Source: Leisingera daeponensis (lineage in GTDB: Bacteria > Pseudomonadota > Alphaproteobacteria > Rhodobacterales > Rhodobacteraceae). Taken from it: a DNA stretch of 64,000 nt. Below the pieces are notes generated by a model. That model was given only the letters and a program-made list of their open reading frames with translations, did not search any database and was not told where the DNA came from. The first letter of the stretch is position 1; each line of letters starts with the position of its first letter. The translations under genes were made by a program, and so were the position numbers. Below are positions 44,705 to 52,933 of this stretch, piece by piece. Location of the stretch: assembly GCF_019801465.1 (NCBI RefSeq), contig NZ_JAHVJA010000012.1:1-64000 (forward strand), given 5' to 3'.

Positions 44705-45187
44705 TCAGAGTTTCTTGTCTGCAATCCGCAGCTGGCGCGCGCGGGACAGAATCGCATCCTCAACCGCGCGGGTGGTGCTGGCGCTGACCGGACCGCCTTT
44801 GGACTGCAGTGCCACATTCAAGGAGCGCGCATCCAGCGCAGGATCCTTGATGTGGATGGTGGCGCGGTAAGAGCGGCCGCCGCCGGGCGGGGTGCCATAG
44901 CCGGTCACGATGACGCCGGTAAAGGGATCGACCGACTGCACGGGCAGGAAGCTCAGCACGTCCAGGCTGGCCGTCCAGAGATAGCGGTTAACCTGCACGG
45001 TTTGGTCCGGCTTGGCGTTCAGGAAGTCAAAGACGGAGGACTTGGTCGCTTCGCCCTGGATCTCTTCCTTATGGCTTGTTGTGCGCGCAGTGCTTGACGG
45101 CGCCTTGCCGCCCCGGCCGCCGCAGGCCGCAAGGCTAAGGCAGATCGCGCCGATCACTGTTACCTGCAGGGTCTTTCCGTATTTCAT
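44705..45187 (-). CDS. DUF3576 lipoprotein
   Basis: A 160-residue lipoprotein. Lipobox LSLAAC with Cys22, then a Ser/Thr-rich linker and a compact domain with SSVFDFLNAKPDQTVQVNRYLW, SVDPFTGVIVTGYGTPPGG and RATIHIKDPALDARSL (landmarks of DUF3576). The family is conserved in alphaproteobacteria next to leuS and lptE; an envelope function is likely, but none is proven. GGAG five bases before the ATG supports the start over an upstream one. Confidence 0.88.
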   Translation of the reverse strand: MKYGKTLQVTVIGAICLSLAACGGRGGKAPSSTARTTSHKEEIQGEATKSSVFDFLNAKPDQTVQVNRYLWTASLDVLSFLPVQSVDPFTGVIVTGYGTPPGGGRSYRATIHIKDPALDARSLNVALQSKGGPVSASTTRAVEDAILSRARQLRIADKKL

Positions 45188-45498
45188 AACCGCTCCCGGA
45201 GCCATTTTCTGCGCGAACACCTAACGCAAGCCGCGCAGGCGGAGCAAGGGCTTTGGCTTCTATGACTCTGCTCCTGTGGGGCATTTCCGGGCTGACAGGC
45301 CTGTTGGCGGGCCGGCCGGGGCGGTTCCAGGCGCCTCGAAGGGGCGGACTGTGGCAAAGCTGCACCATCCGGAACTGCATCGTTTCACCTGTCTTTCCCA
45401 AGTCTTGCCAAAACGGGGGTGAAAGAGCGAAACCCCTTGGCATACCCACGCCGGATTCCCCGGTTTGGGCTGAGGAATAGAAAACCGAGGGAAAAACT
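45188..45498. other. Non-coding region upstream of the porin gene
   Basis: About 310 bases between the divergent DUF3576 and porin genes. No convincing gene. The last 30 bases before the porin start contain CCGAGGGAAAAACT, a purine-rich ribosome site. The region is long for this compact genome and probably holds the promoter and regulatory sites of both genes, but no boxes could be assigned with confidence. Confidence 0.5.
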
Positions 45499-46506
45499 AT
45501 GAAAAAGGTTCTCTTCGCGACCACCGCGCTGATCGCCACCGCAGGCATGGCCGCGGCAGAAGTCAAGATCTCCGGCTACGGCCGCTTTGGTCTGGACTGG
45601 AACGAAGCCAACGAAACCAATCCGGGCGTTTCCGAAACCAACATCACCAGCCGTTTCCGTCTGACCTTTGATGTGGCGACCGAAACCGACGGCGGCGTGA
45701 CCGTTGGTGGTCGTATCCGCGCTCAGGCTCGCAGCCGTGACGGCGCACCGGGCGTGGCCGGCTGGTCCGCACCGCAGTTCCACGTCGCATACGGCGGTCT
45801 GCGTGTGAACGTTGGCAACATCTGGGGCGCGATCGACTCCGCACCGGGCCTGTACCTGAACACCACCTCGGTTGGCACCGGCATCGACGGCATGGGCTTC
45901 AACTCCCTGGCCACCGGCAACGGCTTTGACTGGGATACCTTCACCTCCGCAGGCGCTGGCCGCAACGGTGTTGAAGCGATCTACTCCGCTGGCGGCTTCA
46001 CCGGCCACCTGTCCTACTCGCAGTCCAACGGCGGCGTTGTCCCGGGTTCCGCGCAGGGCCTGGAGCGCACCGCAATCATGCTGAGCTACTCCTTCGGTGA
46101 CTACTTCGTGACCGGTGCATACCAGGACGAAGAAAACGGCCGTACCATCGTGAAAAACGGTGCAACCCTGAGCGCCGGTGACGACCTGATGTTCTTCGCT
46201 GCAGGCGCAGACTTCGGTCAGTTCGGTGCAACCCTGTCCTACGCTCAGACCGAAGAAGCTGATGCTGTGACCCTGGCAGGCGAAGCCGAAATCGGCGCAG
46301 CCTCGACCATCGTTGCTTGGGTGAACTCCACCGACATCGACACCGGTGTGACCGCGGCGACCCAGACCCGTCTGGACGGCACCGCGTTCGGCATCAACTA
46401 CGAGTACGACCTGGGCGGCGGCGTGACCTTCGTTGCTGGCTATGTGAACACCGCAGCAGCCACCAACGAAAACTCCGTTCAGGCAGGTCTGCACTTCAGC
46501 TTCTAA
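45499..46506 (+). CDS. Major outer-membrane porin
   Basis: A 335-residue general porin. A signal peptide (MKKVLFATTALIATAGMAAA, cleavage before EVKISGYG) is followed by alternating beta-strand patterns and a terminal LHFSF ending in Phe, the BAM recognition signal. The codon use is unlike its neighbours: CGT for Arg, GGT for Gly and few rare codons, the mark of a very highly expressed gene. It forms a trimeric channel for small solutes. A strong terminator follows. Confidence 0.93.
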   Translation: MKKVLFATTALIATAGMAAAEVKISGYGRFGLDWNEANETNPGVSETNITSRFRLTFDVATETDGGVTVGGRIRAQARSRDGAPGVAGWSAPQFHVAYGGLRVNVGNIWGAIDSAPGLYLNTTSVGTGIDGMGFNSLATGNGFDWDTFTSAGAGRNGVEAIYSAGGFTGHLSYSQSNGGVVPGSAQGLERTAIMLSYSFGDYFVTGAYQDEENGRTIVKNGATLSAGDDLMFFAAGADFGQFGATLSYAQTEEADAVTLAGEAEIGAASTIVAWVNSTDIDTGVTAATQTRLDGTAFGINYEYDLGGGVTFVAGYVNTAAATNENSVQAGLHFSF

Positions 46507-46533
46507 GCTGAAGCACGCCTAGCGTGACTTTCG

Positions 46534-46568
46534 GGGCGGGTTCCTTCGGGGGCCCGCCCTTTTCTTTT
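46534..46568 (+). terminator. Rho-independent terminator after the porin gene
   Basis: GGGCGGG pairs with CCCGCCC around an inner CC-TTCG-GG hairpin, followed by TTTTCTTTT. Typical strong terminator for a highly expressed gene. Confidence 0.9.
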
Positions 46569-46630
46569 GCCCCTTAACATTTCCCGGCAAACAGTGTTTT
46601 TTGCGGCCAAACAGAGATGAGGCCGGACCC

Positions 46631-47281
46631 ATGCCGCTTGAAGAGATCAAAACCAGGATTGCCAAGGCCGAGAGCAAAGCCGGCCGCGAGCCGGGCAGCG
46701 TGCAGCTGATAGCGGTGTCAAAGGTGCAGCCGGACGAACGGGTTGAGGCAGTGCTGAAAGAAGGCCACCGGTGCTATGGCGAAAACAAGGTTCAGGAAGC
46801 GGCCGGCAAATGGCCGGGATTCGCTGAGCGGTTTGACGGCATCGACCTGCATTTGATTGGCCCGCTGCAAACCAACAAGGCGCGCCAGGCGATGGAGCTG
46901 TTTGACAGCATTCACTCGGTTGACCGTCCCAAACTGGCCAATACAATTGCCCGGCTGGCGCAGGAAATCGGGAAATGCCCGGAGCTGTATGTGCAGGTGA
47001 ACACCGGCGAGGAAGCGCAGAAGGCGGGTGTGATGCCTGCTGATGCTGATGGTTTCATTGCCGAATGCCGCAAGCTGGACCTGCCGGTCAAGGGCCTGAT
47101 GTGCATCCCGCCGGTGGATGAGGAGCCAAGCCTTCATTTCGCGCTGCTGGCAAAGATCGCGGAGCGGAACGGCTTGCAGGGACTGTCCATGGGGATGAGC
47201 GGCGATTTCGAGAAAGCCATTGCCCTGGGCGCGACGCACGTCCGGGTCGGTTCCGCGATATTCGGTGCGCGAACCTACTGA
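46631..47281 (+). CDS. YggS/PLPBP family pyridoxal phosphate homeostasis protein
   Basis: A 216-residue single-domain TIM-barrel protein. The PLP lysine is in LIAVSKVQPDERV, followed by CYGENKVQEAAGK, LHLIGPLQTNKA, and the phosphate loop LSMGMSGDFEKAIALGATHVRVGSAIFG (landmarks). Length is a little short of the usual 230. It buffers PLP and affects amino acid balance. GAGG eight bases before the ATG at 46631 supports the start. Confidence 0.93.
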   Translation: MPLEEIKTRIAKAESKAGREPGSVQLIAVSKVQPDERVEAVLKEGHRCYGENKVQEAAGKWPGFAERFDGIDLHLIGPLQTNKARQAMELFDSIHSVDRPKLANTIARLAQEIGKCPELYVQVNTGEEAQKAGVMPADADGFIAECRKLDLPVKGLMCIPPVDEEPSLHFALLAKIAERNGLQGLSMGMSGDFEKAIALGATHVRVGSAIFGARTY

Positions 47282-47341
47282 AGCACAATCTTCTGCGAAT
47301 AAATCTGCCGGGAGGTCTTGGACTTTCCTGTGCGCCGGCGC

Positions 47342-47842
47342 CTACCGGCCAGGCACGATAACCCGGGTGCCGGGCTGCACCCGGGCTGCAATCCAATGCA
47401 GGTCGGCGCGTGAGAAGGCGATACAGCCTTCGGTCGGATAGCCCGGCCGCCGCCATTGGTGCAGGAAGATTGCAGATCCTTTGCCCGGCGCGGCTACCGG
47501 CCAGTTCCAGTCAGTGATGAGCACCAGGTCATACAACGGGTCCGCCCGGCGCAGCTTTTCATGGCTGAAAGGGTAGGGAGCCCGAACATGCTGATTATAT
47601 CTGTGGTGGCTTTCATCATCCGACCACAGATCTCCTGGTCCGATGGGCTCAGCCCAGGGCGCAGGGCGGGGCAGGCGGTCCGGCCGGTAGAGCATGCCTG
47701 CAATCCGGTGAATGCCGACCGGAGTTGCTCCATCGCCTTCACGCTTGCTGCTTGACAGTCCGCCTTTGCCGATGGAGCAGGGCAGCAGGCGCCCCATAAA
47801 CCGGACACCGGCCGGGGTCAGGACCAGGTCCGAAGGAGACAT
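47342..47842 (-). CDS. L,D-transpeptidase family (YkuD-like) protein
   Basis: A 166-residue protein with the YkuD catalytic pattern: AIFLHQWRRPGYPTEGCIAFSRADL, in which His and the Cys of TEGC are the active pair. No clear signal peptide is present, so localisation is uncertain. LDTs cross-link peptidoglycan or attach lipoproteins; this short form (YbiS-like catalytic core without LysM) is common in Rhodobacterales. Its start touches the stop of ribA (position 47842 shared), so the pair is co-transcribed. Confidence 0.85.
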   Translation of the reverse strand: MSPSDLVLTPAGVRFMGRLLPCSIGKGGLSSSKREGDGATPVGIHRIAGMLYRPDRLPRPAPWAEPIGPGDLWSDDESHHRYNQHVRAPYPFSHEKLRRADPLYDLVLITDWNWPVAAPGKGSAIFLHQWRRPGYPTEGCIAFSRADLHWIAARVQPGTRVIVPGR

Positions 47843-48930
47843 TACAGCATGTGTCCGGACTTGCGGGCTTTGGTTGCCAGATAATGCCGGTTGTGCGTGT
47901 TTTCGCCCACTTTCAAAGGCACCCTTTCGGCCACCTGTATGCCGGTTTTTTCCATCATGGCAATCTTGTTCGGGTTGTTGGTCAGCAGCCGCACCTGCGA
48001 GAAGCCCATCTTCTGCAAGATCGCTGCCCCCAGACGGAAATCACGCTCGTCGTCTTCAAACCCCAAGCGGTGGTTGGCCTGGACGGTGTCAAAGCCCTGG
48101 TCCTGCAGGGAATACGCCCGCATCTTGTTGGCCAGACCAATGCCGCGGCCTTCCTGGTTCAGATACAGCAGAACGCCGGCGCCTTCCGCTCCCATCTGCG
48201 CCAGGGCGCCTTGCAGCTGTGGGCCGCAGTCGCATTTGAGAGAGCCCAGAACGTCTCCGGTGAAACAGGCCGAATGCAGCCGCGCCAGCACCGGAAGGGA
48301 CCGGTCAGGCCGGCCTATTTCCACTGCGTAATGTTCTTCGGCCCCATCTTCGGGACGGAAGATATGGAGACGCCCGGCTTCCGCGGCTGTCATCGGCAAC
48401 CGCGCTGCGGCAACCGGGTGCAGCGGCGAGCTTTCGCTCAGCAACGGAGCAGCGGCGGCACGCGAAACGGTTGTCAGACCGTGGCTGGCGGCGAATTCGG
48501 CGGGGCTGTTCAGCGGGACCAGCGCTGCGGCGGGCAGCAAGCGGGCGGACTTTGCCAATGCAATGGCGAGCCTGTGCAATTCGGCGCTGCCGCCCCGCTG
48601 GCTTGCCAGCGGACCTTTCATCGGCGTGTTCAGATCATCCGCCGGATCCGCCAGGGCCTGGATCCAGGATAATCCTTCGGTTTCGGGGACGCACACGCGC
48701 GCGGTGTCCTCGTCATACACCCGCGCTTTCAGTGTTTCCGCGCGCCGCGCCGTCAGACCCAGCGACAATGGCCCCAACGACCGCATGTCTGACAGGCGGA
48801 GTTCCGTAAGCGCCTCCACGGCAATTGCCAGCGCGGCATCTTTGCCGTCTGTCAGCACTACCGGCAGGCCCATGCGCAGATCGACCCGGGCGCGGGCCAG
48901 AAGTTCGATCATGGTGGGCATCAGGCTCAT
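47842..48930 (-). CDS. ribA: GTP cyclohydrolase II
   Basis: About 362 residues. The C-terminal half is GTP cyclohydrolase II: HSACFTGDVLGSLKCDCGPQL supplies the zinc cysteines, LNQEGRGIGLANKM the GTP site, and the protein ends THNRHYLATKARKSGHML. The N-terminal half (about 1-165) looks like a degenerate RibB or regulatory domain, as in other Rhodobacterales. It starts riboflavin synthesis. The exact start among several nearby ATGs (48939, 48930, 48921, 48912) is uncertain. Confidence 0.9.
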   Translation of the reverse strand: MSLMPTMIELLARARVDLRMGLPVVLTDGKDAALAIAVEALTELRLSDMRSLGPLSLGLTARRAETLKARVYDEDTARVCVPETEGLSWIQALADPADDLNTPMKGPLASQRGGSAELHRLAIALAKSARLLPAAALVPLNSPAEFAASHGLTTVSRAAAAPLLSESSPLHPVAAARLPMTAAEAGRLHIFRPEDGAEEHYAVEIGRPDRSLPVLARLHSACFTGDVLGSLKCDCGPQLQGALAQMGAEGAGVLLYLNQEGRGIGLANKMRAYSLQDQGFDTVQANHRLGFEDDERDFRLGAAILQKMGFSQVRLLTNNPNKIAMMEKTGIQVAERVPLKVGENTHNRHYLATKARKSGHML

Positions 48931-49102
48931 GCAGTGCATCCGGTGTTATTTTGTAACAGAAGCTCGCTGTCTTTACGCCTAAATGCAATGGATGTGAAAC
49001 ATTTTCCATGCCAAGGACACGTCGGCGTGAGAGTTTTGCAGCAAATCTTGCCGCGGGCGCAAGGGATGCGCATGTGTGGTCAGAGAACAGGAGGGCGAGC
49101 TG

Positions 49103-49789
49103 ATGGCGCAACTGAAGAAGATTCTGCTGGTTGATGACGATGAGGACCTGCGCGAGGCCTTGAGTGAACAGCTGGTGATGACCGAAGATTTCGACGTGTT
49201 CGAGGCAGAGAACGGTCAAACCGCGATGGAGCGCGCCAAGGAGGCTCTGTACGACCTGATAATTCTGGATGTGGGCCTGCCCGATACTGACGGGCGCGAA
49301 CTGTGCCGCCTGATGCGAAAACAGGGGGTGAAGGCGCCGATCCTGATGCTGACCGGTCACGACACCGATGCGGATACGATTCTGGGACTGGATGCGGGGG
49401 CGAATGATTATGTCTCCAAGCCCTTCAAGTTCCCGGTGCTCCTGGCCCGCATCCGCGCTCAGCTGCGCCAGCACGAGCAATCAGAGGACGCTGTTTTTGC
49501 GCTTGGCCCCTATACCTTCAAGCCGTCGATGAAGCTCCTGATCACCGAGGATGAGCGCAAGATCCGGCTCACCGAGAAGGAAACCAATATTCTGAAATTC
49601 CTGTACCGCTCCAGTGACGGCGTGGTGCCGCGTGATGTGCTGTTGCACGAGGTCTGGGGGTATAACGCTGGCGTCACCACACATACGCTGGAAACCCATA
49701 TTTACCGGCTGCGGCAGAAGATCGAACCGGACCCGTCGAACGCGCGCCTGCTGGTGACGGAATCGGGCGGATACCGCCTGGTCGCGTGA
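49103..49789 (+). CDS. OmpR-family response regulator
   Basis: A 228-residue two-domain regulator. The receiver (1-120) has Asp11-Asp13 in VDDDEDLRE, phospho-acceptor Asp56 in LIILDVGLPD, Thr in LMLTGHD and Lys106 in YVSKPF. The C-terminal winged helix (about 130-228) has LTEKETNILKFLYRS and THTLETHIYRLRQKIE. GGAGG supports the start. No histidine kinase is adjacent, as for CenR-like orphan regulators of cell envelope control in alphaproteobacteria; that identity is only a suggestion. A terminator follows. Confidence 0.9.
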   Translation: MAQLKKILLVDDDEDLREALSEQLVMTEDFDVFEAENGQTAMERAKEALYDLIILDVGLPDTDGRELCRLMRKQGVKAPILMLTGHDTDADTILGLDAGANDYVSKPFKFPVLLARIRAQLRQHEQSEDAVFALGPYTFKPSMKLLITEDERKIRLTEKETNILKFLYRSSDGVVPRDVLLHEVWGYNAGVTTHTLETHIYRLRQKIEPDPSNARLLVTESGGYRLVA

Positions 49790-49894
49790 AGCGGCGGGGA
49801 CCGGGGCCGAAACAAAGATGAGTGTCAGGCCCGTTTTCAGTGAAACCCAATCCCGCGCATATCCGGGTCACGATATGCACCTCCCTGTTGGACC

Positions 49895-49922
49895 TGGCCG
49901 GGCTTAGCGCCCGGCCATTTTT
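49895..49922 (+). terminator. Rho-independent terminator after the response regulator
   Basis: TGGCCGGGC and GCCCGGCCA form a 9-bp perfect stem with a TTAGC loop, followed by five T. It separates the regulator from xth. Confidence 0.88.
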
Positions 49923-50022
49923 CTTCCGGCCGCCTGCTGCCGCAGTGCAAATCCACTCTGGCCCTTCCTGGCTCGGACAGGCAGTATCGCCGCCGAACCC
50001 GGACTTCAAAAAGAGACGCGCG

Positions 50023-50811
50023 ATGCCGTTTACACTTGCCACCTGGAACATCAATTCTGTCCGTTTGCGCGAACCGATCGTGCAGAAGCTTCTGCAGGAG
50101 GAAGGGCCTGATGTTCTCTGCCTTCAGGAATGCAAGAGTCCGGTGGAGAAAATTCCGATGGAGGGGTTCGCAGCGCTGGGTTACTCGCACATGATCGCCC
50201 GCGGCCAGAAGGGCTATAACGGGGTGGCGATTCTGTCCCGACTGCCGATCGAAGATGTTGGCGACAAGGATTTTGCCGGTCTCGGCCATGCCCGCCATGT
50301 GGCGGGGCGGCTGGAAAACGGGGTGGTTATCCACAATTTCTATGTGCCTGCGGGCGGCGACGTGCCGGACCGGGAGCTGAACGAGAAATTCGGCCAGAAG
50401 CTGGATTACCTGACGGACATGCGCGACTGGTTCCACGCGGACAAGCCTGAAAAATCCATTCTGGTTGGCGATCTCAATATCGCGCCGCGTGAAGATGATG
50501 TCTGGGACCACAAGAAGCTGCTGAAAGTTGTCAGCCATACACCGGTTGAGGTGGAGCATTTCGCCGACGTGATGGAAGCGGGCAATTGGTCGGACGTGAC
50601 CCGCAACGACATAACGGACGGCCGCCTCTACAGCTGGTGGAGCTACAGAGCCAGAGATTGGGACGCGGCCGACAAGGGGCGCCGCCTTGACCACGTGTGG
50701 GCAACACCGGACATTCGGAATGCGGCCCACTCCAGCCGGATCCTGCGAGATGCGCGCGGATGGGAAAAACCCAGCGACCATGCGCCGGTGTTCGCAACTT
50801 TCGACCTTTAA
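50023..50811 (+). CDS. xth: Exodeoxyribonuclease III
   Basis: A 262-residue AP endonuclease/exonuclease of the Mg-dependent EEP fold. Motifs: ATWNINSVRLR, LCLQECKSP (catalytic Glu), FYVPAGGD, VGDLNIAP (Asp-Asn), RRLDHVWAT and the terminal PSDHAPVFATF (catalytic His). Full length for XthA. The start follows AAAGAGACGCGCG, a weak ribosome site. Repairs abasic sites and damaged 3' ends. Confidence 0.94.
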   Translation: MPFTLATWNINSVRLREPIVQKLLQEEGPDVLCLQECKSPVEKIPMEGFAALGYSHMIARGQKGYNGVAILSRLPIEDVGDKDFAGLGHARHVAGRLENGVVIHNFYVPAGGDVPDRELNEKFGQKLDYLTDMRDWFHADKPEKSILVGDLNIAPREDDVWDHKKLLKVVSHTPVEVEHFADVMEAGNWSDVTRNDITDGRLYSWWSYRARDWDAADKGRRLDHVWATPDIRNAAHSSRILRDARGWEKPSDHAPVFATFDL

Positions 50812-51125
50812 CGGCAAGCACGGTACCCCGCCCGTTTCAAGCCGTCTGCCGGACGATGGCATGGTCAGGATCTGCTGACGGGCGCAGGCCCGGTCCGCGC
50901 AGCCAGATTCCTGATCAAACGGCCAGGGCATCCGCGGCAGCACCGGCTCCGGCTGGGAGCGCTCCGGGGGCTGGCGGCCGCGCCCAAGCGCACCGAGGGT
51001 CTTCATCGGCTGCTCAAACGCTTCAAAGAGATCGAACCGGCCGAGGATCTTTGGCAAACTCCTCTCTTGGTTTCCGGCGCACAGGATTCCATATAGGAGG
51101 CAAGTTCCAACCGGAGAACAAACTG
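50812..51125. other. Gene-free stretch between xth and cnoX
   Basis: About 314 bases. A forward frame stays open up to a TAG at about 51100 but has no ATG, GTG or TTG near its beginning, and a reverse frame is open only as part of the GC-rich antisense of xth. No hairpin with a T-run was found. The last 25 bases hold ATATAGGAGGCAAG and GGAGAACAAACTG, the latter being the ribosome site of cnoX. A degraded gene is possible but not demonstrable. Confidence 0.4.
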
Positions 51126-52052
51126 ATGACCGAAATTCTTGGCAATGCCGCCCCGGCGGATGACCTGATCAAAGACGTAACCGAAGCAACTTTCATGCAG
51201 GACGTCGTGGACGCGTCCATGCAGGCTCCGGTGATCGTGGATTTCTGGGCGCCATGGTGCGGCCCTTGCAAGACTCTCGGCCCGATGCTGGAGGCTGCCG
51301 TTACCAGAGCCAAGGGCGCGGCCACAATGGCCAAGATCAATGTGGACGAAAACCAGCGCCTGGCACAGGCACTGGCGCAGCAGGGCTTGCCGCTGCAATC
51401 GATCCCGACCGTTGTGGCCTTTGTCCAGGGCCGTCCCATCGACATGTTCCAAGGCGCATTGCCGGCGTCCGAGATCGATGCCTTCGTGAAAAAGGTGATC
51501 GAAGCGGCTGGCGGTACTGCTGATGGCGGTCTTGGAGAAGCGCTGGAAGCGGCGGAGCAGATGCTGGCCGAGGGCGCGGTTGCCGACGCAGCGCAGACCT
51601 TTGCCGCTGTCCTCGGCGAAGATGACAAGAATGCTGCTGCCTATGGCGGTCTGGCGCGCGCCCATATCGCCTTGGGGGACCTGGATCAGGCCGAGGCGGT
51701 TCTGAACGGCGCTCCTGCGGAAATCTCCACTGCAGCCGAAATCGAAGCTGCTCATGCACAGATTGCCCTGGCGCGCCAGGCGGAGAATGCCGGTCCGGTG
51801 GCGGAGCTGCGCGCGGCGGTTGAGGCTAGCCCGGATGACCTGCAGGCCCGTTTCGACCTGGCCCAGGCGCTGCATGCAGCGGGAGATGCAGAGGCAGCGG
51901 TGAGTGAGCTGCTGGAGCTGTTCCGCCGTGACCGGGAGTGGAACGACGGGGCGGCAAAGACGCAGCTGTTCACCATCTTTGACGCGCTGAAACCCAACGA
52001 CCCGGTGGTCCTGAACGGCCGCCGGAAACTCAGCTCGATGATATTTGCCTAA
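51126..52052 (+). CDS. Thioredoxin-TPR protein (CnoX/YbbN-like)
   Basis: A 308-residue protein. The thioredoxin domain (about 15-125) has FWAPWCGPCKT with both active-site cysteines (45, 48), unlike E. coli CnoX which has lost redox activity. TPR-like helical repeats follow (about 135-300), rich in Ala and Leu (GLARAHIALGDLDQAEAVL). CnoX-type proteins protect clients from oxidation and hand them to GroEL. GGAG nine bases before the ATG supports the start. Followed by LON-domain and Trm112-type genes in the same direction. Confidence 0.9.
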   Translation: MTEILGNAAPADDLIKDVTEATFMQDVVDASMQAPVIVDFWAPWCGPCKTLGPMLEAAVTRAKGAATMAKINVDENQRLAQALAQQGLPLQSIPTVVAFVQGRPIDMFQGALPASEIDAFVKKVIEAAGGTADGGLGEALEAAEQMLAEGAVADAAQTFAAVLGEDDKNAAAYGGLARAHIALGDLDQAEAVLNGAPAEISTAAEIEAAHAQIALARQAENAGPVAELRAAVEASPDDLQARFDLAQALHAAGDAEAAVSELLELFRRDREWNDGAAKTQLFTIFDALKPNDPVVLNGRRKLSSMIFA

Positions 52053-52079
52053 GACCGGGGCAGCACTACACTCTGTCCC

Positions 52080-52724
52080 ATGATCCAGCCTGCCGATCTG
52101 CCGGACACGATCGCTGTGTTTCCCTTGCCCGGGGCGCTGTTGCTGCCCCGGTCGCGCCTGCCGCTGCACATCTTCGAGCCGCGGTATCTGCAAATGCTTG
52201 AGGACACGCTGAAAACGCGCCAGCGCCTGATCGGCATGGTGCAGCCCTGCCCGGCTCCGCATGGCAATGGCGAGGACCTTCACAGCATTGGCTGCGCCGG
52301 GCGCGTCACCCAGTTTTCCGAAACCGAGGACGGTCGCTACCTGATTACGCTGTCAGGTGTCTCCCGGTTCCGAATTACACGCGAAGCCAATGGTTTCACG
52401 CCCTACCGGCGGTGCGATGTCAGCTGGGCCGGGTTCGACAGGGATCTGGGCCGCTGCGAAGCGGATGAAACCTTGGACCGCCCATCCTTTCTGGATCTGC
52501 TGGAGCGTTTCTTTGCCTCCCGGAGCCTCTCGACCGACTGGGACGCGCTGAAAGAGGCGGATGATGAGCTGCTGATCAACTCACTGGCGATGCTTCTGGA
52601 ATTCGACCCCGAGGACAAACAGGCCTTGCTTGAGGCGCCCTGCCTTGCCACAAGGCGGGAAACGCTTGTCACTTTGATCGAGTTTGCCCTGCGCGGCGGC
52701 TCTCAGGAGGAAACCCTGCAATGA
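52080..52724 (+). CDS. LON substrate-binding domain protein
   Basis: A 214-residue stand-alone PUA-like LON N-terminal domain: [26 protein letters not shown] at the start, then [30 protein letters not shown]. It has neither ATPase nor protease parts. Such proteins occur next to CnoX-like and Trm112-like genes throughout Rhodobacterales; a role as a substrate adaptor is suggested but unproven. It overlaps the next gene by four bases. Confidence 0.9.
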   Translation: MIQPADLPDTIAVFPLPGALLLPRSRLPLHIFEPRYLQMLEDTLKTRQRLIGMVQPCPAPHGNGEDLHSIGCAGRVTQFSETEDGRYLITLSGVSRFRITREANGFTPYRRCDVSWAGFDRDLGRCEADETLDRPSFLDLLERFFASRSLSTDWDALKEADDELLINSLAMLLEFDPEDKQALLEAPCLATRRETLVTLIEFALRGGSQEETLQ

Positions 52725-52909
52725 CCGAGACACAGGCGCCAGCCTTTGACCGGCGGATGCTGGAAGCACTGGTCTGCCCGCTGACCCAGACAGTTCTGGA
52801 ATATGATGCGCAGGAACAGGAGCTTATTTCGCGCGCCGCCAACCTTGCCTTCCCGATCCGCAACGGTATTCCGGTGATGCTGGTGGATGAAGCGCGCGAG
52901 CTGGACTGA
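52721..52909 (+). CDS. Trm112-family small protein
   Basis: A 62-residue protein with the conserved [17 protein letters not shown] and [21 protein letters not shown]. This is the bacterial YcaR/Trm112 family. The zinc-ligand cysteines of eukaryotic Trm112 are reduced to one here, as in relatives. Eukaryotic Trm112 activates several methyltransferases; the bacterial role is not settled. Starts within the end of the LON-domain gene (ATGA). Confidence 0.9.
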   Translation: MTETQAPAFDRRMLEALVCPLTQTVLEYDAQEQELISRAANLAFPIRNGIPVMLVDEARELD

Positions 52910-52933
52910 TCCGGCCAGCGGCATTTTTTCCCT

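Noticed and set aside
49837-51057. 406-residue minus-strand open frame covering xth and the gap before cnoX
   Set aside because: Mostly antisense of xth; only its first 80 codons lie in free DNA and they match no known family.
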